Below, one piece after another: positions 18,043 through 26,657 of a stretch of 64,000 bases of DNA. Each line of letters starts with the position of its first letter. The stretch's first letter is position 1. A model generated the notes under the pieces. It was given only the letters and a program-made list of their open reading frames with translations, made no database searches and was not told where the DNA came from. Source of the stretch: Novosphingobium decolorationis (GTDB lineage: Bacteria; Pseudomonadota; Alphaproteobacteria; Sphingomonadales; Sphingomonadaceae); assembly GCF_018417475.1 (NCBI RefSeq), contig NZ_CP054856.1:1457001-1521000 (forward strand). Reading direction: 5' to 3'. The translations under genes and the position numbers were made by a program.

Positions 18043-18948
18043 GTGAGCAACACCCAACGAAACCTACCGGCAATCCCGGCCCTGGGCGGGGAGCAGAGTC
18101 TCAACCGCTACCTCGCCGAGATCCGCAAGTTCCCGGTGCTCAAGCCCGAGCAGGAATACATGCTCGCCCAGCGCTACAAGGAACATGAAGATTCCGACGC
18201 TGCGGCCCAGCTCGTCACCAGTCACCTGCGCCTCGTCGCGAAGATCGCGATGGGATACCGCGGCTATGGCCTGCCCGTCTCCGAGCTTATCTCCGAAGGC
18301 AATATCGGCCTCATGCAGGGCGTGAAGAAGTTCGAACCCGATCGCGGTTTCCGACTTGCCACGTATGCCATGTGGTGGATCAAGGCCTCGATTCAAGAGT
18401 ACATCCTGCGTTCGTGGAGCCTCGTGAAGATGGGCACCACCGCCGCGCAGAAGAAGCTGTTCTTCAACCTGCGCCGGATGAAGAAGAATCTCGACGCCTA
18501 CGAAGATTCGGACCTGCGCCCCGACGACGTGACCAAGATCGCGACGACGCTGGGCGTGTCCGAGACTGAGGTCGTCAACATGAACCGCCGCATGATGATG
18601 GGGGGCGATGCGTCGCTCAACGTCTCCTTGCGTGAGGAAGGCGAAGGGCAGTGGATGGACATCCTGCAGGATGACAATCCGCTGCAGGATGAAATCGTCG
18701 CCGAGGCCGAGGAAAAGACCGTGCGCCACGACATGCTGGTCGAGGCGATGGACGCGCTCAACGAGCGTGAACGCGATATCCTCACCGAGCGCCGCCTGTC
18801 GGAAGATCCCAAGACCCTTGAGGAACTGAGCCAGGTCTACAACGTCAGCCGCGAGCGCGTGCGCCAGATCGAGGTGCGCGCCTTTGAAAAGCTGCAAAAG
18901 GCGATGAACCGCATCGCCACGGACAAGCAGCTCCTGCCCGCGGCCTGA
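18043..18948 (+). CDS. rpoH: RNA polymerase heat-shock sigma factor (sigma-32)
   Basis: 301-residue group 3-like sigma factor that directs RNA polymerase to heat-shock promoters. Region 2 includes HLRLVAKIAMGYRGYGLP and the -10-binding RLATYAMWWIKASIQEY. The diagnostic RpoH box appears as QKKLFFNLRR (about residue 132). Region 4 has NVSRERVRQIEVRAFEKLQ. The start is GTG with AAGGA seven bases upstream. A strong terminator follows. clpX and clpP, likely targets, lie about 10 kb away. Confidence 0.97.
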   Translation: MSNTQRNLPAIPALGGEQSLNRYLAEIRKFPVLKPEQEYMLAQRYKEHEDSDAAAQLVTSHLRLVAKIAMGYRGYGLPVSELISEGNIGLMQGVKKFEPDRGFRLATYAMWWIKASIQEYILRSWSLVKMGTTAAQKKLFFNLRRMKKNLDAYEDSDLRPDDVTKIATTLGVSETEVVNMNRRMMMGGDASLNVSLREEGEGQWMDILQDDNPLQDEIVAEAEEKTVRHDMLVEAMDALNERERDILTERRLSEDPKTLEELSQVYNVSRERVRQIEVRAFEKLQKAMNRIATDKQLLPAA

Positions 18949-18974
18949 TCCGCAACAACGGCGCAGACCATCAC

Positions 18975-19013
18975 ATGAAAAAAGGCCGGGCCATCCCCCG
19001 GCCTTTTTTCATG
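18975..19013 (+). terminator. Rho-independent terminator of rpoH
   Basis: A long, almost perfect inverted repeat (ATGAAAAAAGGCCGGG with CCCCGGCCTTTTTTCAT) 26 bp after the rpoH stop. It is symmetrical enough to work in both directions. Confidence 0.93.
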
Positions 19014-19027
19014 TCCGCAGGTCAGGG

Positions 19028-19042
19028 TTAAGCCTGCCTTTA
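19028..19042. promoter_or_regulatory. Candidate CtrA-like box upstream of diguanylate cyclase
   Basis: TTAA-N7-TTTA, one mismatch from TTAA-N7-TTAA, lies 21-35 bp upstream of the first ATG of the GGDEF gene. Confidence 0.35.
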
Positions 19043-19062
19043 CCTAGCCAACGCCCGGTCAA

Positions 19063-20862
19063 ATGTGTACGTATTCTCGCAAGATGTTGACTATCTTGCG
19101 CATTCCCCGGGCACTATGCGTAACCCTTCTGGCCGTGTTCGGCGCCGCACTGCTCGCGGGCCTGTCGCCCGCGTGGGCGCAGGTCTTCAATGGTGCGGAC
19201 CTGTGCCATGCCACCAGCCCCCAGCCAAAGTCCACAGATGCCCTGCCGGCCCATTTTTCCTGCGAAGGCACACCGCAGGCCTACCAGGACAGCAGCCTGT
19301 GGCTGCGCATCCCCGCCCGGGACCTGCCCGCTGACATTGCCGAGGAACCTGCGCTCCTCGTCCACTATTCCCGTTTCGACCGGCTCGATGTCACCTTCCT
19401 CTACACAGACGGGACGCGTGCGCGCGAAAGCGTGCGCAACGGAGACTTTGCGGGACATTGGCGCATCGGCGGCCAGCTCGAGTTCGCGCCCCCGGTACGC
19501 ACGGCACCGCTTCAGGACATCGTCCTCCACTTCAACCGGCTGGCCAGCCAGGACATGCTGCGCCTGCGCCTGGTGGGGCGCGACGAGGCCGCCAGCCGGA
19601 CGACCACGCTGGCCCTGTGGGTCGGCGGAGCGCTGACGCTGCTGCTGATCGGCACGCTCTACAACGCGGTCCTCGCCGTCTCGCTGCGACGCCAGTTTCC
19701 GCTCTGGCAGGCGGCGTGGTCGGGGGGAATGCTGCTGTGGGGCACAATCTGGTCGCAGGCACACCTGATGCTCGTGCCCGGCCTTGCCGGCGCCTTCTCG
19801 GCGCAGCTGTGCTCCGCCCTTGCCTGCCTTGCCATCACCTGCGCGACGTTCAGCGCGATCACCTCGATCGGCTCGCACGACGTCCCCCGCATCGTGCGCC
19901 GCACGGTGCTGACCCTGGCGACACTGTGTTCGCTGTTCGGCCTTCCCGTCTCCTTTATCCGCACCGGCCCTGTCGACCTGCTCGCCGCGATCATCGGCGT
20001 GCTCCTGATGTTGACGATGCTGAGCGTAGGAGGCTGCCTCGCCTTCGCCTGGCGCAAGGGTTCGGCCGAGGCCCGCAACTTCGCGACCGCCTGGATCTTC
20101 CCGATCATCCTTCTCAGCACGGCCGATTTCGTCGGCTCGAGCACGCTGTTCCGGGGCGGCGGTCCGCAGCTCATGGTCATCTTCGCCGCCGCCTGGCAGA
20201 CCTTGTGGCTGGCCGCGGCCGCGTCGCGCACCCACGCGCGGCTGCGCCAGGAGCACGCCGCCGCCCGGCGTGCCGAGGCCCAGGCCCGCGAACTGGCCCG
20301 CCGCGACCCGCTCACCTCGCTGCGCAACCGGCGCGGCTTCATCGAGATGATCGAACCGATCCTCGCCGAAGTCACCCACGGACGCGAAGTCGCCGCGCTG
20401 CTGCTGCTCGACATCGACTTCTTCAAGCACATCAACGACACGTACGGGCACGACACCGGGGACGACGTCCTGGTCGCGCTCGCGCGCACCCTTGCCGCGC
20501 GTGAAAACGCCCGTTGCATCGCGGCGCGCCTGGGCGGCGAAGAGTTCGCCCTGCTCCTGAGCGGGCCCGCAGCGCTGCGCGCGGCCATGATCGCCGAGGA
20601 CCTGCGCCGCACCATCGCTGCCGCGCGGCCCGGTGACCCCGATGCCGGGGGCACCGTCCTGCCCCCGATCCCCGGCCTTGCCATGACGGTGAGCTTCGGC
20701 GTCTGCCCCGCCATCCCCGGGGAAGTCTTCCGCGATCTCTACCGCAAGGCCGACGCCGCGCTCTACCGCGCCAAGCATGAAGGCCGAGACCGCGTGGTCG
20801 TTGCCGCGCCGGGCAACGATGCCCCGCGTGATCGGGGCCAGCTGGAACCTGTCTCCGGCTAG
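19063..20862 (+). CDS. Membrane diguanylate cyclase with periplasmic sensor
   Basis: 599-residue protein predicted to make cyclic di-GMP. After a signal peptide (cleaved near PAWAQ) comes a periplasmic domain of about 160 residues resembling 7TMR-DISM extracellular domains, then about seven membrane helices (about 185-395), a short coiled linker rich in Ala/Arg/Glu, and a GGDEF domain. The cyclase site is GGEEF (about 491-495) and RRDPLTSLRNRRGF marks the domain start. The usual RxxD inhibitory site is absent (RCIA instead), so product inhibition may be lost. The ATG at 19084 is an alternative start that fits the signal peptide equally well. Confidence 0.9.
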   Translation: MCTYSRKMLTILRIPRALCVTLLAVFGAALLAGLSPAWAQVFNGADLCHATSPQPKSTDALPAHFSCEGTPQAYQDSSLWLRIPARDLPADIAEEPALLVHYSRFDRLDVTFLYTDGTRARESVRNGDFAGHWRIGGQLEFAPPVRTAPLQDIVLHFNRLASQDMLRLRLVGRDEAASRTTTLALWVGGALTLLLIGTLYNAVLAVSLRRQFPLWQAAWSGGMLLWGTIWSQAHLMLVPGLAGAFSAQLCSALACLAITCATFSAITSIGSHDVPRIVRRTVLTLATLCSLFGLPVSFIRTGPVDLLAAIIGVLLMLTMLSVGGCLAFAWRKGSAEARNFATAWIFPIILLSTADFVGSSTLFRGGGPQLMVIFAAAWQTLWLAAAASRTHARLRQEHAAARRAEAQARELARRDPLTSLRNRRGFIEMIEPILAEVTHGREVAALLLLDIDFFKHINDTYGHDTGDDVLVALARTLAARENARCIAARLGGEEFALLLSGPAALRAAMIAEDLRRTIAAARPGDPDAGGTVLPPIPGLAMTVSFGVCPAIPGEVFRDLYRKADAALYRAKHEGRDRVVVAAPGNDAPRDRGQLEPVSG

Positions 20863-20962
20863 GGCCAGCCCCTTGGCCTCGCACGCGTGGCGCTGGACGC
20901 TCCTGCACCGCGCGTTTATCACGCGCATTCGTTTGTCTCCCACGCGGAAAGCCCCTGCCCCG

Positions 20963-21628
20963 ATGCGCCTGCTCCTCAAGATCGTGATTGCCTTCCTGCT
21001 GCTGAGTGTCGGGACTACGTTGCTCTACCGCTTCGTGCCGGTCCCGGTGACGATCACCATGCTCACCGACGCAAACGGCATCACCAAGGACTGGACACAG
21101 CTTTCGGACATCGACCGCAACATGGTCGCCGCCGCCATTGCGGCCGAGGACGGAAAGTTCTGCACCCACAACGGCTTCGACACCCAGGCCATCGAGAACG
21201 CGATGAAGCGCAACGCCGAAGGCGGGCGCCTGCGCGGCGGCTCGACGATCAGCCAGCAGACCGCCAAGAACGTCTTCCTGTGGCAGGGCGAGGGCTGGAG
21301 CCGCTATGCGCGCAAGGGCCTGGAAGTCTGGTTCACCTTCCTGATCGAGCACCTGTGGGACAAGCGCCGGATCATGGAAGTCTACCTCAACGTCGCGGAA
21401 ACCGGCATCGGTACCTATGGCGTGGAAGCGGGCGCGCAGCGCTATTTCGGGAAGTCTGCGGCCAGCCTCACCCCGCTCCAGGCCGCGCGCATGGCCGCCG
21501 CCCTGCCCAGCCCCAAGACCCGCAGCGTCAAGAACCCGGCCGGCTTCACCCGCCGCTACGGCAACACGATCTCCGCGCGCATCGGCACGGTGCGCAACAG
21601 CGGCTTCGACGCCTGCGTCTACGAGTAG
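20963..21628 (+). CDS. mtgA: Monofunctional biosynthetic peptidoglycan transglycosylase
   Basis: 221-residue GT51 enzyme that polymerises lipid II into glycan strands at the inner membrane. One N-terminal membrane anchor (LLLKIVIAFLLLSVGTTLLY) is followed by the GT51 motifs: IAAEDGKFCTHNGFD (catalytic Glu), GGSTISQQTAKNVFL (second acidic/Gln region), and RRIMEVYLNVAETG. The start begins MRLLLKIVIAF, about 100 bp after the cyclase gene. Repeat R3 follows. Confidence 0.94.
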   Translation: MRLLLKIVIAFLLLSVGTTLLYRFVPVPVTITMLTDANGITKDWTQLSDIDRNMVAAAIAAEDGKFCTHNGFDTQAIENAMKRNAEGGRLRGGSTISQQTAKNVFLWQGEGWSRYARKGLEVWFTFLIEHLWDKRRIMEVYLNVAETGIGTYGVEAGAQRYFGKSAASLTPLQAARMAAALPSPKTRSVKNPAGFTRRYGNTISARIGTVRNSGFDACVYE

Positions 21629-21686
21629 GGCCCTGATCGCCCAGTACGGCGCATTGCTCTTGGGCTAAAAAGACAAGAGGATAATT

Positions 21687-21799
21687 CCGAGGGCCATTGC
21701 CCTCGGGCTCCCCGAACTGTCGACCTCTCGTTCCGCACGCCAGGGTGGCTGCGAAAGGTGAGGTAGACAGTTATGGGGTCAAGGGGCGATGGCCCCTTG
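21687..21799 (-). repeat. Two-hairpin intergenic repeat, copy R3
   Basis: On the minus strand: hairpin A (CAAGGGGC catc GCCCCTTG) and GACCCC, a middle arm, GGGGAG, then hairpin B (CCGAGGGC aatg GCCCTCGG). In this copy the ends of the middle pair strongly (AACTGTC with GACAGTT). Its sequence, and the 38 bp separating it from the intron, are identical to copy R4 at 39092-39204 except for one loop base. Confidence 0.75.
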
Positions 21800-21837
21800 A
21801 AAATAGGCATCTTTTTTCGGCCCACTTCACTGCCCCA

Positions 21838-23741
21838 ATCGAGTAGGGGGGCGCCTCACGGCGCCCCCCTCTCACACCACCGGACGTACGTACTGCGTAT
21901 CACGGCGGTTTCCGGTACGGTTTAAGGCGGCATGTTGGAGAGCGAGGCTTGAGAGACCTGCCTGATCGAACCATGCGTTGGGCATGCCGTGGGCGGCCTG
22001 AGGGCTGCCCGACAGGCGCCACCAGCCCTTTCCCGAGAGCGCGAAGATCCAAGCCTGCCATTCTGGGACGCCGTTTTCCCTTAAGAAAGTGGCGATCGTC
22101 ATGGTGCGCTTGCACTGTTTGAGCCGGACGCAGCGAAGCTTGCGCCGGAGCCAGCTGTCGATCTCGCGCAAAACCGTCTGAGCCCGGGCGTGTCGGTAGT
22201 AGGTGACCCACCCTGTAGTGAAGGCATTGGTCTGTGCGATCATCGCCGCGAGGCTGATGCCTCGGTTGCGGCGCGTAATCGCCCTGAGCCGCTCCTTCAG
22301 CCGCGTGAGACTTTTGTTCGCTATGCTCAAAAGCCTCCCGCTGTCAGACGGTGGCCGAGGAAGGTACGTTCCCGGACGTGTGCAACCGCGCTCTTGGCCT
22401 GATTGACGCGGGTCGGAGCTTGCCTTCCAGCAAGGCGGTAACCGAAACCATGACGCGCTCCCCGCTGCCTGTGACCGTACATAGATGTTACAGTCGTCGG
22501 CGTAGCGGCAGAACCGGTGGCCCCGGCGTTCGAGCTCCTTGTCGAGGTCATCCAGAATGAGGTTAGCGATCAGCGGCGAGAGGGCCGCCTTGCGGGGTCC
22601 CCTCCTGCCGTTCGACGTGCACACCACCCGACAGCATCCCGGCCTGTAGAAACCGGCGGATGATGACGAGCAGGCGTGGGTCGGCGATGTGCCGGGCCAG
22701 ACGGGCCATGACGATGTCGTGGTTCACCCGATCAAAGAATTTCTCGGTCGAGGTCTACGACGATCGCATAGCCGTCCCGCACATAGTCCCGGGCCTGACG
22801 CAGCGCATCGTGTGCGCCGCGTCCGGGGCGGAACCCAAAACTCGATGCCGAGAATGTCGGATCAAGGACGGGATCCAGGACTTGCAGTATCGCCTGTTGT
22901 ACCAGCCGGTCGACAGCCGTCGGAATGCCCAGCTGGCGCACTCCTTTCCCGCCGGGTTTGGGAATTTCAACTCCGCGCACGGGCTTGGACGGTAAGTACC
23001 GTCGAGTAACGAGGCGATCAGCCTCTCACGGTTTCCTGCAATCCAGTCACGCAGGTCGGGGACGGTCATCCCGTCCACGCCCGGCGCCCCCTTGTTCGCT
23101 TTCACCCGCTTGTAGGCTTGGTTCAGGTTGGCCGAGCTGGCCACCTCCTCCATCACGTAACGCGTCAAGGCGAGGGGCTCGGCCCATGCCGTGGGTGATT
23201 GCCGCTCCTCGATCGTCCCAGCGCCAGTTCCGCCTTTGCCGGTGACGTCGTGGCCAAGCGATGCCTTCAGGGCTTCATCGAAGAAGTCCTGCTGCTTCCC
23301 GCTACCTTGCTGCCGCTCCACACCCATCGAATGTGCCCAGTCTTGCTCCTTGGGTACCGAATTTGGTCCTTCGCCGGCTTGCGCCCGCTACTATGACCGC
23401 TGCTGACTTCTCCGGGCCCATCCAGCAACATCACTGCCGCTGTTCTCCGGATCGTCCGGAGAGGCCAGGAGATCTCCCGGGGTAAGACGTTGATCCTTCA
23501 CTCGGTCGCTGCCGGATTTACCAATGCGCGCGTCTGTCTGGCTATCGGACATCCCCATCCATTGCTGGGTTATCCCGCCGCACCGGCCTTCTATCCGATT
23601 CCTGTTCGTCAGCTCCGAGCTTTGCCTCCGGCTTCCTCCCCACCCCGCCTCGCGGCGACGCAGTTGCCTTCAGCTAGCAGTTCCCACCAGCAGGCCTGCA
23701 AAGGACTTACACCTCCTGCATCAACGCCGTGCCCGGCACAC
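21838..23741 (-). mobile_element. Group II intron (IIC-type), solitary copy I1
   Basis: About 1904 bp on the minus strand. The 5' end is GTGTGCC (plus-strand GGCACAC ending at 23741), matching the GUGYG rule. The reverse-transcriptase frame follows about 414 nt later. The 3' end holds a domain V-like hairpin (within about 21875-21910) and a domain VI hairpin, GGGGGGCGCC gtga GGCGCCCCCC with TACTC (about 21841-21870). The 5' end is immediately after the TTTTTT of the TonB-receptor terminator, the classic group IIC target. The 3' boundary is uncertain by 1-2 bp. Confidence 0.87.
21872..23327 (-). pseudogene. ltrA: Group II intron maturase/reverse transcriptase, frame broken (copy I1)
   Basis: Encodes a LtrA-like protein of about 485 aa in several frames: the RT start (LNQAYKRVKANKGAPGVDGM), FGFRPGRGAHDAL, the catalytic FCRYADDCNIYV, domain X/GIIM (WVTYYRHARAQTVLREIDSW), and a C-terminus ending YVRPVV. 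There is no HNH endonuclease, as in class C introns. Frame breaks lie near 22976, 22741 and the G-run near 22460. The site near 22870, broken in I2 and I3, is intact here. Combining copies restores most of the frame, so this may be sequence error, not decay. Confidence 0.8.
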
Positions 23742-23775
23742 AAAAAAGGGAGAGGCCCGAAAGCCCCTCCCCTTC
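23742..23775 (-). terminator. Rho-independent terminator of the TonB receptor; intron target
   Basis: On the minus strand GGGAGGGGC tttcgg GCCTCTCCC is followed by TTTTTT, and the next base is the first base of intron I1. The intron sits six nucleotides past the stem. Confidence 0.9.
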
Positions 23776-23806
23776 TTTTCGTGCCGTTCGGCCTGATCGT
23801 TTGGGA

Positions 23807-26320
23807 TCAGAAGCCGACCGAGAGCGCCAGGCTGCCCGCGCGCGGAGCGCCGATCTGGGCGAAGCTCTCGCCGTTCAGCGAGCCGCCGAAGTAGCCGACG
23901 TAGTATTCGTCGAACAGGTTGGTGAGGTTGAGCTGCAGCGCAACGTCGCCGCCCGTCGGACCTTCGCCGATGACCAGGCGCGCGTCGAGGTCGACGAGCG
24001 TGTAGGACGGGACGCGCTGGGTGTTCGCATCATCAAGCCAACGCTTGCCGGTACGCTTGACCTGGCCACCCAGTTCCAGAGCGCCGAAGGCGATCTGGCC
24101 GCGGGCACCGTACGAGTAGTTCGGCGAGCCCGATTCCATGTTGCCGGCCGTCGCGACGACGCCGCCGTCGGACAGGACGTCATCCTTGATCTCGGAGTCG
24201 TTGTACGAACCGAAGATGTAGATGAGCGAGTTGCTGGTCGGCTGATACGCGATCGAGCCGTCGATACCCCACTTGTCGACCGTTCCGAGGTTACGGTAGA
24301 CCGTCGCACCTTCGCCGTTGTTGGCATTCGGATCGAAGGCCGAGGCCAGACGGTTCTTGTACTTGGTGTACCAGCCGGCAAGCTGCGCGGTCAGGCGACC
24401 TTCGCGGTAACGGAAGCCGACATCGAAGCTGTCGGTCGTCTCGGGAACCGGACGGGCGAAGTCGCCGTCGGGCAGGTAGAGCGAGTCGTACAGCGGGTCG
24501 GTACCGGGGACCGAAAGGCCCTTGGCGTAGTTCGCGAAGACCGAGGCGGTCGGCAGGAAGTTGTACGTGAAGCCGACGTTCGGGAGCAGCTTGTCGTACG
24601 TGTACTTGCGCGACTGCGGACGAGCGTAGTTGGGGTTGGCCGCCTCATAGGCGGTCATGTCCTGACCCGGAGCGGGGCAGTCGACGAAGCCGCTGATCGA
24701 GGTGGTGTAGCAGTTCTGGGTCAGACGGCGCGTGAAGAACGGCGCGCGCAGGCCCAGAACGGCGGTGAAGTCACCGAAGGTGCCGCGGTATTCACCCGAG
24801 ACCTGGTGCAGGATCGCCCAGGACAGACGGTCACGCTTGTTCACTTCCTCACCATTGAGGTCGAGCAGAGCATCATCGATCGCGAAGACGTCGGTGGGTT
24901 CACCGTTCGCCAGCATCGGGGCGATCTGGCCGGTCTGGCGGTGACGCGCACGATCCCAGGTGTAGGCAACGCGGACGCGGTGGTCGTCGTTGATTTCCCA
25001 GATCATGTTCGCGATCACGCCAAGACGGTCGGTGCGGGTCTGGCTGGGATCGATGCCGCCCACGCGGTCGAGGATGTCGCCGTCACCGTTGAGGTCACGA
25101 CCAAAGTAATACCCGCCGTTGAAGGCGCCAGTGTAGTTGACACCATTGACCGTGAAGAAGCCTTCGCGAAGGTCGTCGGGGCCGCCACCGTTGGCCTTCA
25201 CGTACTGGTAGCTCGGGTCGACCGTCAGGATCAGGCCGTCGGCCAGCGTGAAGCGCGAGGAACCGCGGATGTTGCCCGTGTCGGAGGGGTTGTAACGACG
25301 ATAGAACGGAGCGCCGCAATCGCCCGAGGAGCTGGAGTCGCTGTAGCGTTCGCTCTGGCCATTGACGCCGCCGCCGCCGTACACGGTGCCTTCAGGCAGC
25401 GAGCAGGGATAGGGGAACTGACCGTCTGCGGTGTAGACAGTGAAGCGGTCACGCTTGCTGAACTCGTCGTTGTAGTAGCCGAGCAGCGTGTTGACGTTCT
25501 CCGAACCGGCAAAGTTGTTGCGGTTCTGGTTCCAGTGGCCCGCCACCGAGACGAAGTCGCCGTTGCTGCCCAGGTCCTGGTAGAGGCGGGCGTTGAGCTG
25601 GGTCTTGTCGACGCGGCCGTACGGATTGTAGGGCACGCCGTAGTTCTGGTAGCTCGCCGAGATGAAGGCCTTGGTGCCAACGCCAGTGAAATCACCGGTG
25701 TCGATCATGCCGAACGCGCGGGTGTAGAGGCTGTCCGAGTAGCTGCCCGGCGAGAGCACGTCACCGATGGTCATGGTGGTGAACAGGCCGAAATCATCGC
25801 CCGGGGTACGGGTACGGATGTTGACGGTACCGCCCGAAGCCGACGCAGTCGGACTGTCGACGTCGGTCACGCCCAGGTTCACGTTCACCGATTCCAGGAT
25901 CTCGGTGTCGACCTGCTGGTTGGTGTAGAGCGCGTAGTTGCCCGAGTCGTTGAGCGGCAGGCCGTCAAGGGTCTGCGACACGCGGTCCGCGCCGAAGCCG
26001 CGGATGGTGAAGCCACCGCCCATCGAGCCCCAGGGGTCGTTGTTCTGGAAGCTGACGCCCGGCACCAGGTTGATGATGTCGTTGATCGTCTGCCCCGGAC
26101 GCGCGCGCTGGATCTGCTCGGCGGTCAGGACCTGCTTGGCCTTCGGGGTCGCCGGAATTTCGAGACCGGCAACATCTTCGGCACGCAGGCCGGTGACGAC
26201 GATCGCGTCCTCTTCGAAGTCGACCGAACCGGTCGACTGCGCGAAGGCCGGTACGGCCAGGAAAGCAACACCGACGGCAATTGCGCTCGTCGCGGTGTTG
26301 AGAACAGAACTAAACTTCAT
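23807..26320 (-). CDS. TonB-dependent outer-membrane receptor
   Basis: 837-residue outer-membrane receptor powered by TonB/ExbBD. It has a signal peptide (cleaved near VPAFAQ), a possible TonB box in the acidic stretch before VVTGLRAEDVAG, a plug domain with the family motif ASGGTVNIRTR and a 22-strand-type barrel ending in the aromatic terminus ALSVGF. The ligand (siderophore, cobalamin or glycan) cannot be decided. No transporter or regulator gene is adjacent. The start has AGGGGG five bases upstream. Confidence 0.93.
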   Translation of the reverse strand: MKFSSVLNTATSAIAVGVAFLAVPAFAQSTGSVDFEEDAIVVTGLRAEDVAGLEIPATPKAKQVLTAEQIQRARPGQTINDIINLVPGVSFQNNDPWGSMGGGFTIRGFGADRVSQTLDGLPLNDSGNYALYTNQQVDTEILESVNVNLGVTDVDSPTASASGGTVNIRTRTPGDDFGLFTTMTIGDVLSPGSYSDSLYTRAFGMIDTGDFTGVGTKAFISASYQNYGVPYNPYGRVDKTQLNARLYQDLGSNGDFVSVAGHWNQNRNNFAGSENVNTLLGYYNDEFSKRDRFTVYTADGQFPYPCSLPEGTVYGGGGVNGQSERYSDSSSSGDCGAPFYRRYNPSDTGNIRGSSRFTLADGLILTVDPSYQYVKANGGGPDDLREGFFTVNGVNYTGAFNGGYYFGRDLNGDGDILDRVGGIDPSQTRTDRLGVIANMIWEINDDHRVRVAYTWDRARHRQTGQIAPMLANGEPTDVFAIDDALLDLNGEEVNKRDRLSWAILHQVSGEYRGTFGDFTAVLGLRAPFFTRRLTQNCYTTSISGFVDCPAPGQDMTAYEAANPNYARPQSRKYTYDKLLPNVGFTYNFLPTASVFANYAKGLSVPGTDPLYDSLYLPDGDFARPVPETTDSFDVGFRYREGRLTAQLAGWYTKYKNRLASAFDPNANNGEGATVYRNLGTVDKWGIDGSIAYQPTSNSLIYIFGSYNDSEIKDDVLSDGGVVATAGNMESGSPNYSYGARGQIAFGALELGGQVKRTGKRWLDDANTQRVPSYTLVDLDARLVIGEGPTGGDVALQLNLTNLFDEYYVGYFGGSLNGESFAQIGAPRAGSLALSVGF

Positions 26321-26653
26321 CAGTGCCCCCTGAAGGTGTCAGACTGGGTAAATTCAACATGCGATGGGATTTGTGAGCCACTGCATGCGCTGCGGTGGCT
26401 ATGCGCAGTGACATATGACAGCTTTCTGACGGTTGGGAGCCATTTGCTGCTGCAACGGCGCAATTTTGCAACGTGAAGCGCGTTATCATCCAAATGACCA
26501 AAACAAGATATTGTTTTTAATGGATTATTTTTTAACGTACATTTTTGCACTGCGGCAAAAATGTCACGAAGCAAGTTCTCTTATCCGTGCTCTGGAGAAA
26601 GCGGGAATTGTGAATGACATGTTACAACAACAGTTGAATCGCCCCGGCGTGGC
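26321..26653. other. AT-rich intergenic region between TonB receptor and CDF gene
   Basis: 333 bp between divergent genes, unusually AT-rich for this genome around 26480-26560. It must hold both promoters. Repeated TTGC/GCAA half-sites (TTGCTGCTGCAA, then GCAATTTTGCAAC, about 26440-26475) could be operators. A short frame ends at 26657 (see next entry). I see no clear sigma-70 hexamers. Confidence 0.5.
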
Positions 26654-26657
26654 ATGA
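26520..26657 (+). CDS. Candidate small leader ORF before the CDF gene
   Basis: 45-residue frame starting MDYFLTYIFALRQKC, with an amphipathic Ala/Leu/Glu-rich helix and ending LNRPGVA. Its TGA overlaps the first ATG of the CDF transporter (ATGA), an arrangement suited to translational coupling. It has no clear ribosome-binding site and its first part is AT-rich, so it may be chance. No family is recognised. Confidence 0.3.
   Translation: MDYFLTYIFALRQKCHEASSLIRALEKAGIVNDMLQQQLNRPGVA

Noticed and set aside
19114..20979. A 621-codon minus-strand frame opposite the diguanylate cyclase
   Set aside because: Shadow frame. The plus-strand gene has a signal peptide, membrane helices and a GGDEF domain.
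22203..22406. Several short plus-strand frames repeated within each intron copy
   Set aside because: They are antisense shadows of the maturase, recurring only because the introns are near-identical.
23729..26476. A 915-codon open frame on the plus strand antisense to the TonB receptor
   Set aside because: It mirrors the minus-strand receptor, whose signal peptide, plug motifs and ribosome-binding site are clear. The antisense product is low-complexity Val/Asp/Arg/Gly, a result of high GC at third codon positions.
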